In this document: positions 25,342-34,201 of the stretch, one piece after another | Layout of the letters: each line of letters opens with the position of its first letter | Numbering within the stretch: the first letter of the stretch is position 1 | From: Micromonospora craniellae | GTDB lineage: Bacteria > Actinomycetota > Actinomycetes > Mycobacteriales > Micromonosporaceae | Direction of reading: 5' to 3' | NCBI RefSeq assembly: GCF_014764405.1 | Contig: NZ_CP061725.1 | Location: 1,488,001 to 1,552,000 of the forward strand | DNA: 64,000 nucleotides | Notes under the pieces: model-generated | Database searches by the model: none | What the model was told of the DNA's origin: nothing | Seen by the model: only the letters and a program-made list of their open reading frames with translations | Program-made: the position numbers and the translations under genes

Positions 25342-26118
25342 TCACCGCTGCTCGTACGCCCGCCGCACGGTGCCCAGATGAGCCCGCATCGCCTCGCGCG
25401 CACCGGCCTCGTCGCGGGCCTGCACGTACCCGCAGATCTCGGTGTGCTCGGCGTCGATCTGGCTCCAGTACTCCGCCGGCATGTCCCGGTCCGCAGTCCG
25501 TGCCTGCAAAACCCGGAACACCGGCTCGACCATCACCCCGAGCAGTTGGTTGCCGGTCGCCTCGACCAGGACCCCGTGGAACGTCACGTGCTCCCGGAAC
25601 TTGCGGCCCCGGGCGCGGGTCAGCTTCTCCCGCTCCACCGCCTGGCGCATCAACGTCAGGTGCTCGTCGGCGTGGCGCAGCGCGGCGAGCCCCGCAGCCG
25701 GCACCTCCAAGCTCTCCCGCGCCTCCAGCAGATTGTCCAGCGTGATGTCGCGCGCCCCGGACATCAGCCCGAGACTCATCTCCAGGTACTCGCTGACCTG
25801 ATCGAACTGGACCCGCGCCACGAACGTCCCGCCGGTGGTGCCCCGGGTGGTGCGGATCAGGTCCTTGGAGGCCAGCACCCGCAGCGCCTCCCGGATCGTG
25901 CTCCGGCTGACCCCGAAGATCTCGGACAGCTCGATCTCGGTGGGCAGCCGGTCACCCGCCGTCAACGAGCCGTCCAGGATCCGCTCCCGGAGCTGGTCGG
26001 CAACCTGCTGGTAAGCCGGGCGCACCCGGGTGACCCCGAGCACCTCGGGGCCCTTGCGGTCAGCCGGAATCACCTGCTCCGGCCGGGCAGTCTGGGCCCC
26101 CGTCACGTCCTTGGCCAT
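25342..26118 (-). CDS. GntR-family regulator, FCD (FadR) subfamily
   Basis: This 258-residue DNA-binding repressor has a winged helix near residues 30-95 (RERILDGSLTAGDRLPTEIELSEIFGVSRSTIREALRVL, quoted in parts) and a C-terminal all-helical FCD ligand domain with metal-type histidines (REHVTFHGVLVEATGN, DAEHTEICGYV). The ATG at 26118 has GGAG 7 bases before it; an upstream in-frame ATG at 26220 would add a low-complexity stretch. FCD proteins usually sense an organic acid or acyl-CoA. Sites resembling the FadR core lie in every promoter region of this island, so it is probably the pathway repressor. Confidence 0.93.
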   Translation of the reverse strand: MAKDVTGAQTARPEQVIPADRKGPEVLGVTRVRPAYQQVADQLRERILDGSLTAGDRLPTEIELSEIFGVSRSTIREALRVLASKDLIRTTRGTTGGTFVARVQFDQVSEYLEMSLGLMSGARDITLDNLLEARESLEVPAAGLAALRHADEHLTLMRQAVEREKLTRARGRKFREHVTFHGVLVEATGNQLLGVMVEPVFRVLQARTADRDMPAEYWSQIDAEHTEICGYVQARDEAGAREAMRAHLGTVRRAYEQR

Positions 26119-26236
26119 GGTCACTCCGGCTCCGCATCCCCTCGGCCCCGCACCCTCGCGTGCGGCTTCGTCGCGAACAACCACGGTAGGCCATCCGATG
26201 CTCGGCGCAGCGTCACCCATGGCCGACTCCGGTACC

Positions 26237-27169
26237 TCAAAGATCCGCGCCCGTGGCGCCTGCCGACGCCGACGCCGTGGCCAGCTCGCCGACCAGGGCA
26301 CGGGTCGCCGCCCGCTCCTGCGGCGTGCCGTAGAGCTGTGCCGCGAACGTCGTCGCCCCGGCCGCCTCGTAGCGTCCGATCTCCGCCCGCACCTCGGCGG
26401 CGTCGCCGACGATCGCCATCTGGTTGGCCCGCGAAAAGCCCTCCCGGTCCAGCATCGCGCGGTACGACGGCTTGTCGTCGTACCAGCCGAGCACCGGGTC
26501 GATGGCGGCACGGGCGCGGCGGGGATCATCGGTCACGCACACCGCCGCGGTCACCACCACCTCGGGTGCCGGCCGGCCCGCCCCGGTCGCCGCCGCGGTG
26601 ATCGCCGGCACGGTCAGCTCCGCGAGGGTACGCGGGCCGACCATCCAGGTCACCGTGCCGGCGGCCAGCTCGCCGGTGAGTTCCAGCATCTTCGGGCCGA
26701 GCGCGGAGACCATCACCGCCGGCACCGGTGGGTCACCGGCGATCGTCAGGTCGCCCCGGGCGGTGACCACCTCGCCGGAGAACCGGACCCGCTGGGTCAA
26801 CGCCCCGTTGAGCGCGGCCAGGTACTCCCGCATGTACCGGACCGGCCGGGCGTACGACATGCCCCAGCAGGGCTCGACCACCTGCGGGTGCGACGGGCCG
26901 ACGCCGAGCACCAGCCGCCCGCCGATCAGCATGTTGGTGGTGAGCGCCTGCTGGGCCAGCGCCATCGCGTGGCGCGGGTACACCGGCACCACGGCGGTCC
27001 CGATCCGCAGCCGCGACAGACCGCGCCCGACCGCCCCGATCACGGTCAGCGCGTCGTGCCCGAACCCCTGGGTCAACCAGACACTGGCGATCCCGTCGGC
27101 CTCCGCGCCGTGCAGGAGCTGCTCGATCTCGTCGATCTGCTCGATGTGGCTGAAGATCCCGTACTGCAT
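26237..27169 (-). CDS. luciferase-like (LLM) oxidoreductase
   Basis: This 310-residue bacterial-luciferase-superfamily protein starts MQYGIFSHIEQIDEIEQLL. TAVVPVYPRHAMALAQQALTTN and GRLVLGVGPSHPQVVEPCWG (about 85-104) are the expected F420/flavin subgroup motifs. It is only distantly similar to the LLM protein at 23600, so it probably works on another intermediate. Its ATG shares one base with the enoyl-CoA hydratase stop. It is the last enzyme gene of the transporter operon that begins at 31199; the regulator follows after 118 bases. Confidence 0.88.
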   Translation of the reverse strand: MQYGIFSHIEQIDEIEQLLHGAEADGIASVWLTQGFGHDALTVIGAVGRGLSRLRIGTAVVPVYPRHAMALAQQALTTNMLIGGRLVLGVGPSHPQVVEPCWGMSYARPVRYMREYLAALNGALTQRVRFSGEVVTARGDLTIAGDPPVPAVMVSALGPKMLELTGELAAGTVTWMVGPRTLAELTVPAITAAATGAGRPAPEVVVTAAVCVTDDPRRARAAIDPVLGWYDDKPSYRAMLDREGFSRANQMAIVGDAAEVRAEIGRYEAAGATTFAAQLYGTPQERAATRALVGELATASASAGATGADL

Positions 27170-27960
27170 CAGAGCCCTTCCCCGCCGCCGTGCCGGAACT
27201 CCCGCATCGTCTCTCCCCGGTGCTGCGCCGAGGCGTCCGACCGGGCCAGCATCGCCAGCCCGAACGCCTCGGCGGCGCCACGCTGCGCCTGCACCGCCGT
27301 CCAGACCGTCTCCACGGTGGTGGTCAACACGTCCAACGGGTGCCGGGCGATGTCCGTGGCGATCGCCAGCGCCCGGTCGGTCAGCGTCTCCGCCGGGGTC
27401 ACCTCGGTGACCAGGCCGAGTTCGAGCGCCCGGCGGGCGTCGATCCGGTAGCTGCGCCCGGTGAGCACCATCCGCATCACCTCGCCGAGCGGCAGCCGGC
27501 TCAGCGCGCCGACCGCCTCGACCGGGTTCGCCAGGCCGACGTCGTGGTGGGTGTCGAAGAACGTGGCGTGCTCGGCGCAGAGCACCACGTCCGCGTCGTT
27601 GACGAAGTGCCAGCCGCCGGCACAGCAGTGCCCGTTCACCGCGGCCACCACCGGCTTGAACACCCCCAGGTCGCGGGCGGTCAACGCGACCCGACCGGCG
27701 TAATCCAGCGACGGGCTGGTGACCCCGGCGTCGAGGGTGTCGTCGACGTCGAAGCCGGTGCAGAAGCCGCGCTCGCCGGCACCGGTGACCACGGCCGCGT
27801 GCAGCCCGTCGTCGGCGCCGAACGCCTGCCAGGTGCGGCGCAGCTCGTCGACCATGGTCCGGTCGTAGGCGTTGAGCCGGTGCGGCCGGTCCAGGGTGAC
27901 CAGCAGCACCCGGTCGTGGCGGGCCAGACCGAGCGTGGTGGTCCGGGGCAGTCCGCTCAT
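27169..27960 (-). CDS. enoyl-CoA hydratase/isomerase (crotonase)
   Basis: This 263-residue crotonase-fold protein reads LDRPHRLNAYD near 25, the oxyanion-hole strands GFCTGFDVDD (about 66-75) and GHCCAGGWHFVNDADVVLCA (about 110-129), and a typical ARRALELGLVTEV later. The usual catalytic glutamates of hydratases are not obvious in FFDTHHDVGLANPVEAVG, so isomerase or other crotonase chemistry is possible. It overlaps both neighbours, indicating translational coupling within the transporter operon. Confidence 0.87.
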   Translation of the reverse strand: MSGLPRTTTLGLARHDRVLLVTLDRPHRLNAYDRTMVDELRRTWQAFGADDGLHAAVVTGAGERGFCTGFDVDDTLDAGVTSPSLDYAGRVALTARDLGVFKPVVAAVNGHCCAGGWHFVNDADVVLCAEHATFFDTHHDVGLANPVEAVGALSRLPLGEVMRMVLTGRSYRIDARRALELGLVTEVTPAETLTDRALAIATDIARHPLDVLTTTVETVWTAVQAQRGAAEAFGLAMLARSDASAQHRGETMREFRHGGGEGL

Positions 27961-28469
27961 CCCGGCTCGCCCGGCTCGGCCGCCGGCAGCGGGCTCAGCA
28001 GGTAGGAGCGGGTCATCCGCAGCACCGTCTCGTCACGCTGGTTGCGGACGTCGTCGTGGACCGCGCCGACGTACATCCGGCCGCCCCGGGTCGGTTCGAA
28101 GCGGGACACCTCGATCCGTACCCGCAGCGTGTCCCCGACGTACACCGGGCCGAGGTAACGGATCTCGTCGATGCCGAGCGCGGCGTGACAATCCAGTCCG
28201 GCCGCGTTCCAGGCGGCGTACATGGTGGTGGAGGTGAGCCCGGCGGCGATCGCGATCAGGCACGGACCGCCGAGGATCGGGCGACCGAAGCCGGTCCGGC
28301 CCATGTACTCGACATCGGTGTGCAGCGGCCCGTTCTCCCACGAGACGTTGACGATCGTGGAGAAGTCGCCGTCGGTCAGGGTCCGGGCCGGGGTCAGCAG
28401 CACCGCACCGGTCGCGAACGCCGTGGGCAGCCGCGGGGTCAACGGCGGGCCGGCCACCGGGGCGCTCAC
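27957..28469 (-). CDS. MaoC/FAS1-like dehydratase domain protein
   Basis: This 170-residue single-hotdog protein contains LTDGDFSTIVNVSWENGPLHTDVEYM (about 32-57), which matches the R-hydratase motif with a conserved His in PLHTD. GRPILGGPCLIAIAAGL and YLGPVYVGDTLRVRIEVSRFEP follow. It probably hydrates an enoyl-CoA. It overlaps the ABC ATPase gene upstream and the crotonase gene downstream by 4 bases each. Confidence 0.85.
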   Translation of the reverse strand: MSAPVAGPPLTPRLPTAFATGAVLLTPARTLTDGDFSTIVNVSWENGPLHTDVEYMGRTGFGRPILGGPCLIAIAAGLTSTTMYAAWNAAGLDCHAALGIDEIRYLGPVYVGDTLRVRIEVSRFEPTRGGRMYVGAVHDDVRNQRDETVLRMTRSYLLSPLPAAEPGEPG

Positions 28470-29290
28470 CGCGCCGCCTGGGGCCCGGCCAGCCGGGCGT
28501 GCTCTTCGCCGACGACCAGACCGCCGTCGTCGGTGCTGACCATCGACGAGATGATCTCGTGGGTCAGCTCACGGCTGACGTCGAACAGCCGGGGGTCGTC
28601 GTAGCTGCGCGGCAGTGGCACCTCCACCTCGACCACGCGACGGATCGTCGAAGGGCGGTTGGACATCAGCACCACCCGGTCGGAGAGCACGGCGGCCTCG
28701 AACACGTTGTGTGTGACGAAGACGAACGCCTTGCTCTCCTCCTGGCTGCGCAGCTCCAGCAGGAGCTGGCGCAGACTGCGGGCGGTGAACTCGTCAAGCC
28801 CGCTGAACGGCTCGTCCATCAGCATCACCGGCGCGTCCAGCACGAACGCCCGGGCCAGCGCGGTGCGCTGCTGCATGCCGCCGGAGATCTGGTGCGGGTA
28901 GTGGTTCTCGAACCCGGCCAACCCCACCCGGCGCAGCACCGGCAGCACCCGGTCGGCCCACTGGGACCGGTCCACCCCGGTGGCCTTGAGGGCGAACTCG
29001 ACGTTCTGACGCACCGTCTTCCAGGGCAGCAGCCTCGGCTCCTGGAACACGTAGCTGAAGTGCACCCCGGGCGCCCGGCTGCGGATCTCGGCGGTGCCGG
29101 TGAAGTCCGTGTCCAGCCCGCTGAGCATGTTCAGCACGGTGGACTTGCCGCACCCGGAGGGGCCGACCAGCGCGACGAACTCCCCGTCGGCGATGGTGAG
29201 GTCCATCCCGTCGATGACCGTGGTGAAGCCGTGCCGGGTGTGGAACCCCTTCACCAGGTTCTTGATCACGATCCGGTCGTCGGTGCTCAT
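28466..29290 (-). CDS. ABC importer ATPase, nitrate/sulfonate/taurine type
   Basis: This 274-residue cytoplasmic ATPase energises uptake by the adjacent permease. Walker A is GPSGCGKST (43-51), the Q-loop is in VFQEPRLLPWKT, the signature is SGGMQQR (136-142), Walker B is VMLMDEPFSGLD and the switch His is in FVTHNVFEA. LLPW after the Q-loop is typical of the SsuB/TauB group. The ATG at 29290 overlaps the permease stop. Unusually for such systems, catabolic genes follow directly in the same operon, which ties the transported compound to this pathway. Confidence 0.93.
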   Translation of the reverse strand: MSTDDRIVIKNLVKGFHTRHGFTTVIDGMDLTIADGEFVALVGPSGCGKSTVLNMLSGLDTDFTGTAEIRSRAPGVHFSYVFQEPRLLPWKTVRQNVEFALKATGVDRSQWADRVLPVLRRVGLAGFENHYPHQISGGMQQRTALARAFVLDAPVMLMDEPFSGLDEFTARSLRQLLLELRSQEESKAFVFVTHNVFEAAVLSDRVVLMSNRPSTIRRVVEVEVPLPRSYDDPRLFDVSRELTHEIISSMVSTDDGGLVVGEEHARLAGPQAAR

Positions 29291-30147
29291 CGGGCTCCCT
29301 CCGGACGCCAGCGGAACAGCTTCGCCTCGATCGGTTTGAAGACGGCGAGTTCGAGCACCACCATCAGGATCGAGAAGAAGAGCGTGAGGGCGAAGACCTG
29401 CTCCATACGGAACAGCTGGAACCAGTAGTTCAGCCGGTAGCCGATGCCGTCGGTACGCCCGAGCAACTCGGCGATCACCACGACCTTCCAGACGATGCCG
29501 AACCCGAAGCGGGCCGACGCCATCACCGCCGGCAGCACCTGCGGCAGGGTCACCTCCCGGGTCCGCAGGCCACGCGAGGCGTTGAGGGTACGGGCCATCT
29601 GCCCGAGCCGGGGATCGATCGCCTTCACCCCGGTCCACATGTTGATCGCGATGATCGGGAACGACGTCAGCGTGATCGCCACGACGGTGGCGGTGTCGTT
29701 GAGCCCGAACATGATGAACGCGACGATCACCCAGCAGAGGCTGGGGATGGTCTGGCCGACGGCGATCCAGATGTCCAGCAGCCCCTCGGCGATCCGGGAC
29801 AGCCCCATCAGCAGGCCGACGAGCACACCGAGCGCCATCGACGCGGCGAACCCGATCAGGATCCGGACCATGGTGACCTGGAGGTCGGTCCAGAAGGTCT
29901 GCTGCTGCATGCTGTCGGCCAGCGCGGAGGCGGTCGTGCCGGGGGTGGGCAGGATGCGCTCACCGACGACGAGTGAGCCCAGCCACCAGATGACGAGCAG
30001 GATGAACACGGAGGCCACCCGCAGCACGATTCCGTTGCGCAGAAGACTACGGGGGCCGCCGGGCCCGCCGCCGTGTCCCGGCGGCGCGCCACGGTCCGCC
30101 GTGCCAGCCGCCACGGCCGCCGGCTTGGTGGTTTCGGACAAGGTCAT
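29287..30147 (-). CDS. ABC importer permease, nitrate/sulfonate/taurine type
   Basis: This 286-residue inner-membrane permease (BPD_transp_1) has about six hydrophobic segments after a Gly/Pro-rich cytoplasmic N-terminus. The EAA loop reads REVTLPQVLPAVMASARFGFGIVW (about 200-223). The ATG at 30147 was chosen because GAGGAGAGG precedes it by a few bases and because the 30 bases after the binding-protein stop fit. It works with the ATPase at 28466 and the lipoprotein at 30177. Confidence 0.92.
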   Translation of the reverse strand: MTLSETTKPAAVAAGTADRGAPPGHGGGPGGPRSLLRNGIVLRVASVFILLVIWWLGSLVVGERILPTPGTTASALADSMQQQTFWTDLQVTMVRILIGFAASMALGVLVGLLMGLSRIAEGLLDIWIAVGQTIPSLCWVIVAFIMFGLNDTATVVAITLTSFPIIAINMWTGVKAIDPRLGQMARTLNASRGLRTREVTLPQVLPAVMASARFGFGIVWKVVVIAELLGRTDGIGYRLNYWFQLFRMEQVFALTLFFSILMVVLELAVFKPIEAKLFRWRPEGAR

Positions 30148-30176
30148 CGGTGCCTCTCCTCGTGCCGGGCTGATGG

Positions 30177-31199
30177 TCAGGCGAAGAGCCCGTCGGGCAC
30201 CGTGGGCAGGAACTCGGGCTCGCCGTTCTCGCTGAGGAAGGTGAGCAACTGGGCCGCCTGCTGCTTCTCGGCGTCGCCCCACTGCTCGACCAACCGGCCA
30301 CGCTGGCTGTTCCAGATCACGTCCAGCACCGCCTGGTCGTCGATGTCGTAGAGCTCGCGCAGCGCGGCGTCCCACAGCGACTGGTCGTTGTTGAACCGGG
30401 TCTGGTAGCGCAGGTTGACGTCGATGAACGCCTGCACCGCCTCCTGGTTGTTCTCGATGAAGTCGCTGGCGAAGTCCCAGCCGGCAGTGAACGTCTGCAG
30501 CCCGGATGCCTCCTCCAGCAGGACGCCGAGGTCACCGAGGGAGCGGTACCTCCCGCTGGCCACCTCGGGCGCGCCGGCCGGGTCGATCACCAGGGCCATG
30601 TCCACGTCGCCCTGCCCGAGCAGTTCGGCCATCAGGTTCGGCGCGCCGTACTGGACCTCGCAGTCGGTCGTCGGGTTGAACCCGTGGTATTCACGGCAGA
30701 GCGCGAAGAACTGGTTGGTGGAGGAGCCGATGGCGCTGCCGAAGAGGCCGAGCTTGCGGCCCTTGAGGTCGGCGAGCGACTGGATCCCACTGTCCGCGCG
30801 GACCAGGATCCCGTTGGTGGTGCGCTGGAGCGCGAAGACCACCTTGCGGTCCACACCGGTGGCGACCAGGTTGGCGGTGGAGGGGATGCCGCCCAGGCCG
30901 CCGTCGACCTGGCCGGCGCGGTAGGCGGTGTAGACGGCGGCCGACTCCGCGTACTCCTCGTACCTGATGTCCAGGCCGGCCTCCTCGAACGCGCCCTCCT
31001 GGAGGGCGAGCTTGAAGGCCGCGAGGGCGGAGGCGGGGATGCCGGCGAGGCGGATGGTGGTCCGCCCGTCGTTCGAGCCGGAGTCGGCGTCGTCGCTGCC
31101 GCAGGCGGTCAGCAGGGCGCTGCCGACGAGGGCACCCCCGAGACCGGTGAGCAGGCGACGGCGGGAGAGGGTGGCACCGGGGCTATAGAGGTGGGACAC
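30177..31199 (-). CDS. ABC importer substrate-binding lipoprotein (NMT1/SsuA-like)
   Basis: This 340-residue binding protein delivers the substrate to the permease. SRRRLLTGLGGALVGSALLTAC (about 11-32) combines a twin-arginine motif with a lipobox, so Tat export and lipidation are likely. The mature part resembles the NMT1/taurine/sulfonate binding fold: EEAGLDIRYEEYAES, GQVDGGLGGIPSTANLVATG and DLKGRKLGLFGSAIGSSTNQ. The GTG at 31199 has AGGAGG 6 bases before it; the longer form lacks a site. The ligand is unknown but should be a small organic acid or sulfonate/nitro-like anion. Confidence 0.92.
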   Translation of the reverse strand: MSHLYSPGATLSRRRLLTGLGGALVGSALLTACGSDDADSGSNDGRTTIRLAGIPASALAAFKLALQEGAFEEAGLDIRYEEYAESAAVYTAYRAGQVDGGLGGIPSTANLVATGVDRKVVFALQRTTNGILVRADSGIQSLADLKGRKLGLFGSAIGSSTNQFFALCREYHGFNPTTDCEVQYGAPNLMAELLGQGDVDMALVIDPAGAPEVASGRYRSLGDLGVLLEEASGLQTFTAGWDFASDFIENNQEAVQAFIDVNLRYQTRFNNDQSLWDAALRELYDIDDQAVLDVIWNSQRGRLVEQWGDAEKQQAAQLLTFLSENGEPEFLPTVPDGLFA

Positions 31200-31299
31200 G
31201 ATGGCCTCCTGATGGCGAAGTCCGTACGGCCCGGCGTGAAAGCCCGGGGGCCGCATCTACACCTGATTACGGCGACCATAACGGTCCCCAGGCAGGCAG

Positions 31300-31316
31300 T
31301 CTATAAAAAGTCAGGG
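31300..31316 (-). promoter_or_regulatory. promoter region of the ABC transporter operon with GntR-like site
   Basis: On the minus strand CCCTGACTTTT (31316-31306) abuts a -10-like TATAGA (31305-31300), about 100 bases before the binding-protein start. No good -35 is seen. The site shares C-T/A-GAC-T-T-T-T with those at 35286 and 37962. A perfect 10-bp palindrome TCAGTACTGA lies at 31321-31330 beside it. Confidence 0.5.
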
Positions 31317-31430
31317 TTTTTCAGTACTGACATCTCTATCGATCAGATACACGACTGGCAGCACTTGTCGACCCAGCGAGCCACCTGGGCCTGGACGCGT
31401 AACCGGGATTCGTGAACCGGCACGCGGAAC

Positions 31431-31441
31431 GTCAGACTTTT
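31431..31441 (+). promoter_or_regulatory. additional GntR/FadR-like site GTCAGACTTTT
   Basis: The 11-mer GTCAGACTTTT is identical to the site in the 37947 promoter. It lies 4 bases beyond the CoA ligase stop codon and 232 bases upstream of the transporter operon start, so it could be an auxiliary operator for that operon. Confidence 0.45.
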
Positions 31442-31444
31442 GGC

Positions 31445-32989
31445 CTAACGGGTCTGGCTCTGCTCCGGCGGGCCGGCGTACTCGTCCCGGATGGTGCGCT
31501 TGAGGATCTTGCCGCTCGGATTGCGCGGCAACCGGTCCACCAGATGCCACTCCCGGGGGACCTTGTACCGGGCGACATGCTCCCGCACGTACCCGTCCAG
31601 CACGGTCACGTCCACCTGCCGACCTGGGCGGCCGACCACGAACGCGGCGACACGCTCGCCGTACACCTCGTCCGGCACCCCGATCACCGCGACGTCGTCG
31701 ACCGGTTCGTGCCGGGCGATGACCTCCTCGATCTCACGCGGGAAGATGTTCACGCCGCCCGCGATGATCATGTCCTTCTTGCGGTCCACGATGGAGATGA
31801 AGCCCTCCTCGTCGCGGACCGCCACGTCACCCACCGAGAAGAAGCCCTCGGCGTCGTACCCGGCCCGGGTGGCCTCCTCGTCGTCGAGGTAGCCGGTGAG
31901 CAGCAGCGGGGAGCGCGCGTACAGCTCACCCGGCTCGCCCGGCCCCACCTCGGCACCGTCCTCGCCGACCAGGCGTACCTCGTTCCAGAACCAGGGGTGG
32001 CCGACGCTGCCGGCCCGCGCCAGGGCGAACTCCGGCCGCAGGTTGGTCACGATCGAACACTCGGTCGACCCGTACAGCTCGTGGATCGCGACCCCGGGGA
32101 ACGCGGCGATCACCCACTCCTTGAGCGCCACCGGCAACGCGGCGGCGTTGAAGTAGAGGGTCTTCAGCGCCGACAGGTCGTAGCGGGCCGCCGGGTCCTC
32201 GCAGAACCGGCGGACGTGCTGGGCGTGCGTGGGCACCAGGAAGACCGTCTCCGCCCGGCTGCTCACCATCAGGTCGAGCAGTCGCTCCGGATCCCAGCTC
32301 GGCAGCACCGTGCACGAGCCGCCGAGCATCGGAGCCGCGTACGCGAACTCGAAACCGGCGCCGTGGTACATCGGCGCCACCGCGATCGTGCTCTTGTTGG
32401 GCCCCAGCCCGTAGTCGAGCCCGACCCCGAAGGCGGTCAGCACCCGTCCCCGGTGGGTCAGCAGCACGCCCTTGGGCCGCCCGGTGGTCCCCGAGGTGTA
32501 GGTGATGCAGAACGGATCCATCTCGTCCACCGGCACCGCCGGATCGACGGCGCGACCGGCGGCGACGAAGGAGTCGTAGTGCTCGCCCACCCCACCGTCG
32601 AAGCTGAGCACCAGATGCAGGTCGTCGACGAGTCCGTCGACCCGGTCGGCCAGTTCGTCCGCCACGACGATCCCCCGGACCCCGGCGTGGCCTAGGACGT
32701 ACGCGTTGTCGCCGACGTTGTTGCGCGGGTTCAGCGGCACCGTCGGGATGCCGGCCTTCGCCATCGCCGCCGAGATCTCGAAGTACTCGTAGCGGTTGTT
32801 CGCCAGGACCGCGATCCGCTCGCCGGGGCGCAGCCCTCGGTCCAGAGTGGCCGAGGCGAGGCGGCTGGACCGCTCGTCAAGCGTGCCGAAGGAGATCTGG
32901 CGGTCACCGTCGACCACCGCCACCCGGTGCGGCGTGGCCCGGCCGAACTCCCGGATGCCGGCCGCCATGTTGAGCTGCACACCTCTCAC
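31445..32989 (-). CDS. AMP-forming acyl-CoA synthetase
   Basis: This 514-residue ANL-family ligase activates a carboxylic acid to its CoA ester with ATP. ITYTSGTTGRPKGVLLTHRG (about 165-184) is the P-loop; ELYGSTECS, EGFFSVGDVA, DRKKDMIIAGGVNIFP and the catalytic lysine in PSGKILKRT (about 495) complete the set. The GTG at 32989 overlaps the hotdog gene stop as GTGA; an in-frame ATG lies 21 bases downstream. It is the last gene of the 35079-31445 operon and is the most likely entry step for the imported acid. Confidence 0.93.
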   Translation of the reverse strand: MRGVQLNMAAGIREFGRATPHRVAVVDGDRQISFGTLDERSSRLASATLDRGLRPGERIAVLANNRYEYFEISAAMAKAGIPTVPLNPRNNVGDNAYVLGHAGVRGIVVADELADRVDGLVDDLHLVLSFDGGVGEHYDSFVAAGRAVDPAVPVDEMDPFCITYTSGTTGRPKGVLLTHRGRVLTAFGVGLDYGLGPNKSTIAVAPMYHGAGFEFAYAAPMLGGSCTVLPSWDPERLLDLMVSSRAETVFLVPTHAQHVRRFCEDPAARYDLSALKTLYFNAAALPVALKEWVIAAFPGVAIHELYGSTECSIVTNLRPEFALARAGSVGHPWFWNEVRLVGEDGAEVGPGEPGELYARSPLLLTGYLDDEEATRAGYDAEGFFSVGDVAVRDEEGFISIVDRKKDMIIAGGVNIFPREIEEVIARHEPVDDVAVIGVPDEVYGERVAAFVVGRPGRQVDVTVLDGYVREHVARYKVPREWHLVDRLPRNPSGKILKRTIRDEYAGPPEQSQTR

Positions 32990-33414
32990 CTGGTGTCCTC
33001 CCTTCCTGTTCCGTTCATCAGCATCACGGCCTCGACCTCGGCGACCGGCTCGTCGTCGGCGTCGATCCCGGTCCAGCGGAAGTCCACGACCTGCGTGCCA
33101 CGGGAGGTGACCCGGCTGGCGACGCGTTCGATCCGCACCCGCAGGGTCGTGCCGGCCTTCACCATCCGGTGGAACCGCGCCCGGCGCAGTTCCAGCAGTG
33201 CGATCGCGTCGTCGAGCAGACCGGACTGTTCGACCAGCCCGCCGAGGAGCAGCACGACCGCCTGACCCGGCAACGGCGGACCGTCGGCGTCGCCGCCGGG
33301 CGTCCGCTGGAACAGCGGGTGGGTGTACCCGCCCCGGCTGATCAGCATGTCGACCAGATCCGCATCGACGAGCACCTGCGGGGTCGCGGTCGGTTCAGGC
33401 GAGGTTGCGGACAT
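32986..33414 (-). CDS. hotdog-fold (MaoC-like) acyl dehydratase
   Basis: This 142-residue single-domain hotdog protein contains MLISRGGYTHPLFQ near 23-36, PLPGQAVVLLLGGLVEQS and a strand-rich C-terminal half (VKAGTTLRVRIERVASRV, TQVVDFRWTGID). It belongs with MaoC-like dehydratases that take part in CoA-ester metabolism, although the classical Asp/His motif is not clear. It overlaps the crotonase gene upstream by 20 bases (33395-33414) and the ligase downstream by 4. Confidence 0.75.
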   Translation of the reverse strand: MSATSPEPTATPQVLVDADLVDMLISRGGYTHPLFQRTPGGDADGPPLPGQAVVLLLGGLVEQSGLLDDAIALLELRRARFHRMVKAGTTLRVRIERVASRVTSRGTQVVDFRWTGIDADDEPVAEVEAVMLMNGTGREDTR

Positions 33415-34201
33415 CGACGTCCCCCCAGACCGGTCGGCGCTTCTCCACGAACGCGCGATAGCCCTCGGCCACCTCGTCGACCTCCTCGTGCAGCCGGGAG
33501 AACATCTCGCGCTCGTAGCGCAGGCCCTCCTCCAGGGTCATCGTGTGCACCGAGTTGAGCAGCCGCTTGGTGATCGCCAGCCCGGGCCGGGACCGGCCGC
33601 GCAGCATCGCCAGCAGCCTGCCCACCTCGTCGTCCAGCTCGGCCCGGGGTGCGCTGGCCAGCGCGACCCCCCACTGCACCAACTCCGGGCCGCGCAACCA
33701 CGTAGGGGTCAGCATCAGCGCCTTGGCCCGCTGGTCGCCGAGCTTGCGCGGAGCACGCTGGCTCGACCCGGCGCCCGGCGGCATCCCGAACTCCAGGTGG
33801 ATGTCGCCGACCCGGGCCTCGTCGGCGGTGATCACGAAGTCGCAGGCGAGGATCAATTCGAAGCCACCGGCCCGGGCCAGGCCGTTGACCCGCGCGATCA
33901 CCGGTACGCCGAGCTGCTCGATCCGGCGCAGCACCGCGTGGTACGACCGCAGGAACGGCAGGAAGGTCCGTTGTGGATCGGCGAAGCACGACTCCAGGAA
34001 GTCGATGTCCATGCCGACGCTGAAGGCCCGCTCCCCGGCACCGGTCACCACCACCGCCCGCAGGCCGTGGTCCTGCTCGGCCTCGTCGAGCGCCGTGTCC
34101 AGCCCGGCGATCACCGCCGGGGTCAGGCTGTTCATCGAGTCCGGACCGTCCAGCACGATGGTCATCACCTGGTCGTCCGTGGTGTGCCGTACCCGCGTCA
34201 T
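33395..34201 (-). CDS. enoyl-CoA hydratase/isomerase (crotonase)
   Basis: This 268-residue crotonase reads TGAGERAFSVGMDIDFL at the first oxyanion strand and ARVNGLARAGGFELILACDFVI at the second (about 106-127). LEFGMPPGAGSSQRAPRKLG holds the Glu of the hydratase position and the conserved PGAG turn. It is more canonical than the crotonase at 27169. Its ATG overlaps the cupin-like gene stop by 4 bases, and its own end overlaps the hotdog gene. Confidence 0.9.
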   Translation of the reverse strand: MTRVRHTTDDQVMTIVLDGPDSMNSLTPAVIAGLDTALDEAEQDHGLRAVVVTGAGERAFSVGMDIDFLESCFADPQRTFLPFLRSYHAVLRRIEQLGVPVIARVNGLARAGGFELILACDFVITADEARVGDIHLEFGMPPGAGSSQRAPRKLGDQRAKALMLTPTWLRGPELVQWGVALASAPRAELDDEVGRLLAMLRGRSRPGLAITKRLLNSVHTMTLEEGLRYEREMFSRLHEEVDEVAEGYRAFVEKRRPVWGDVDVRNLA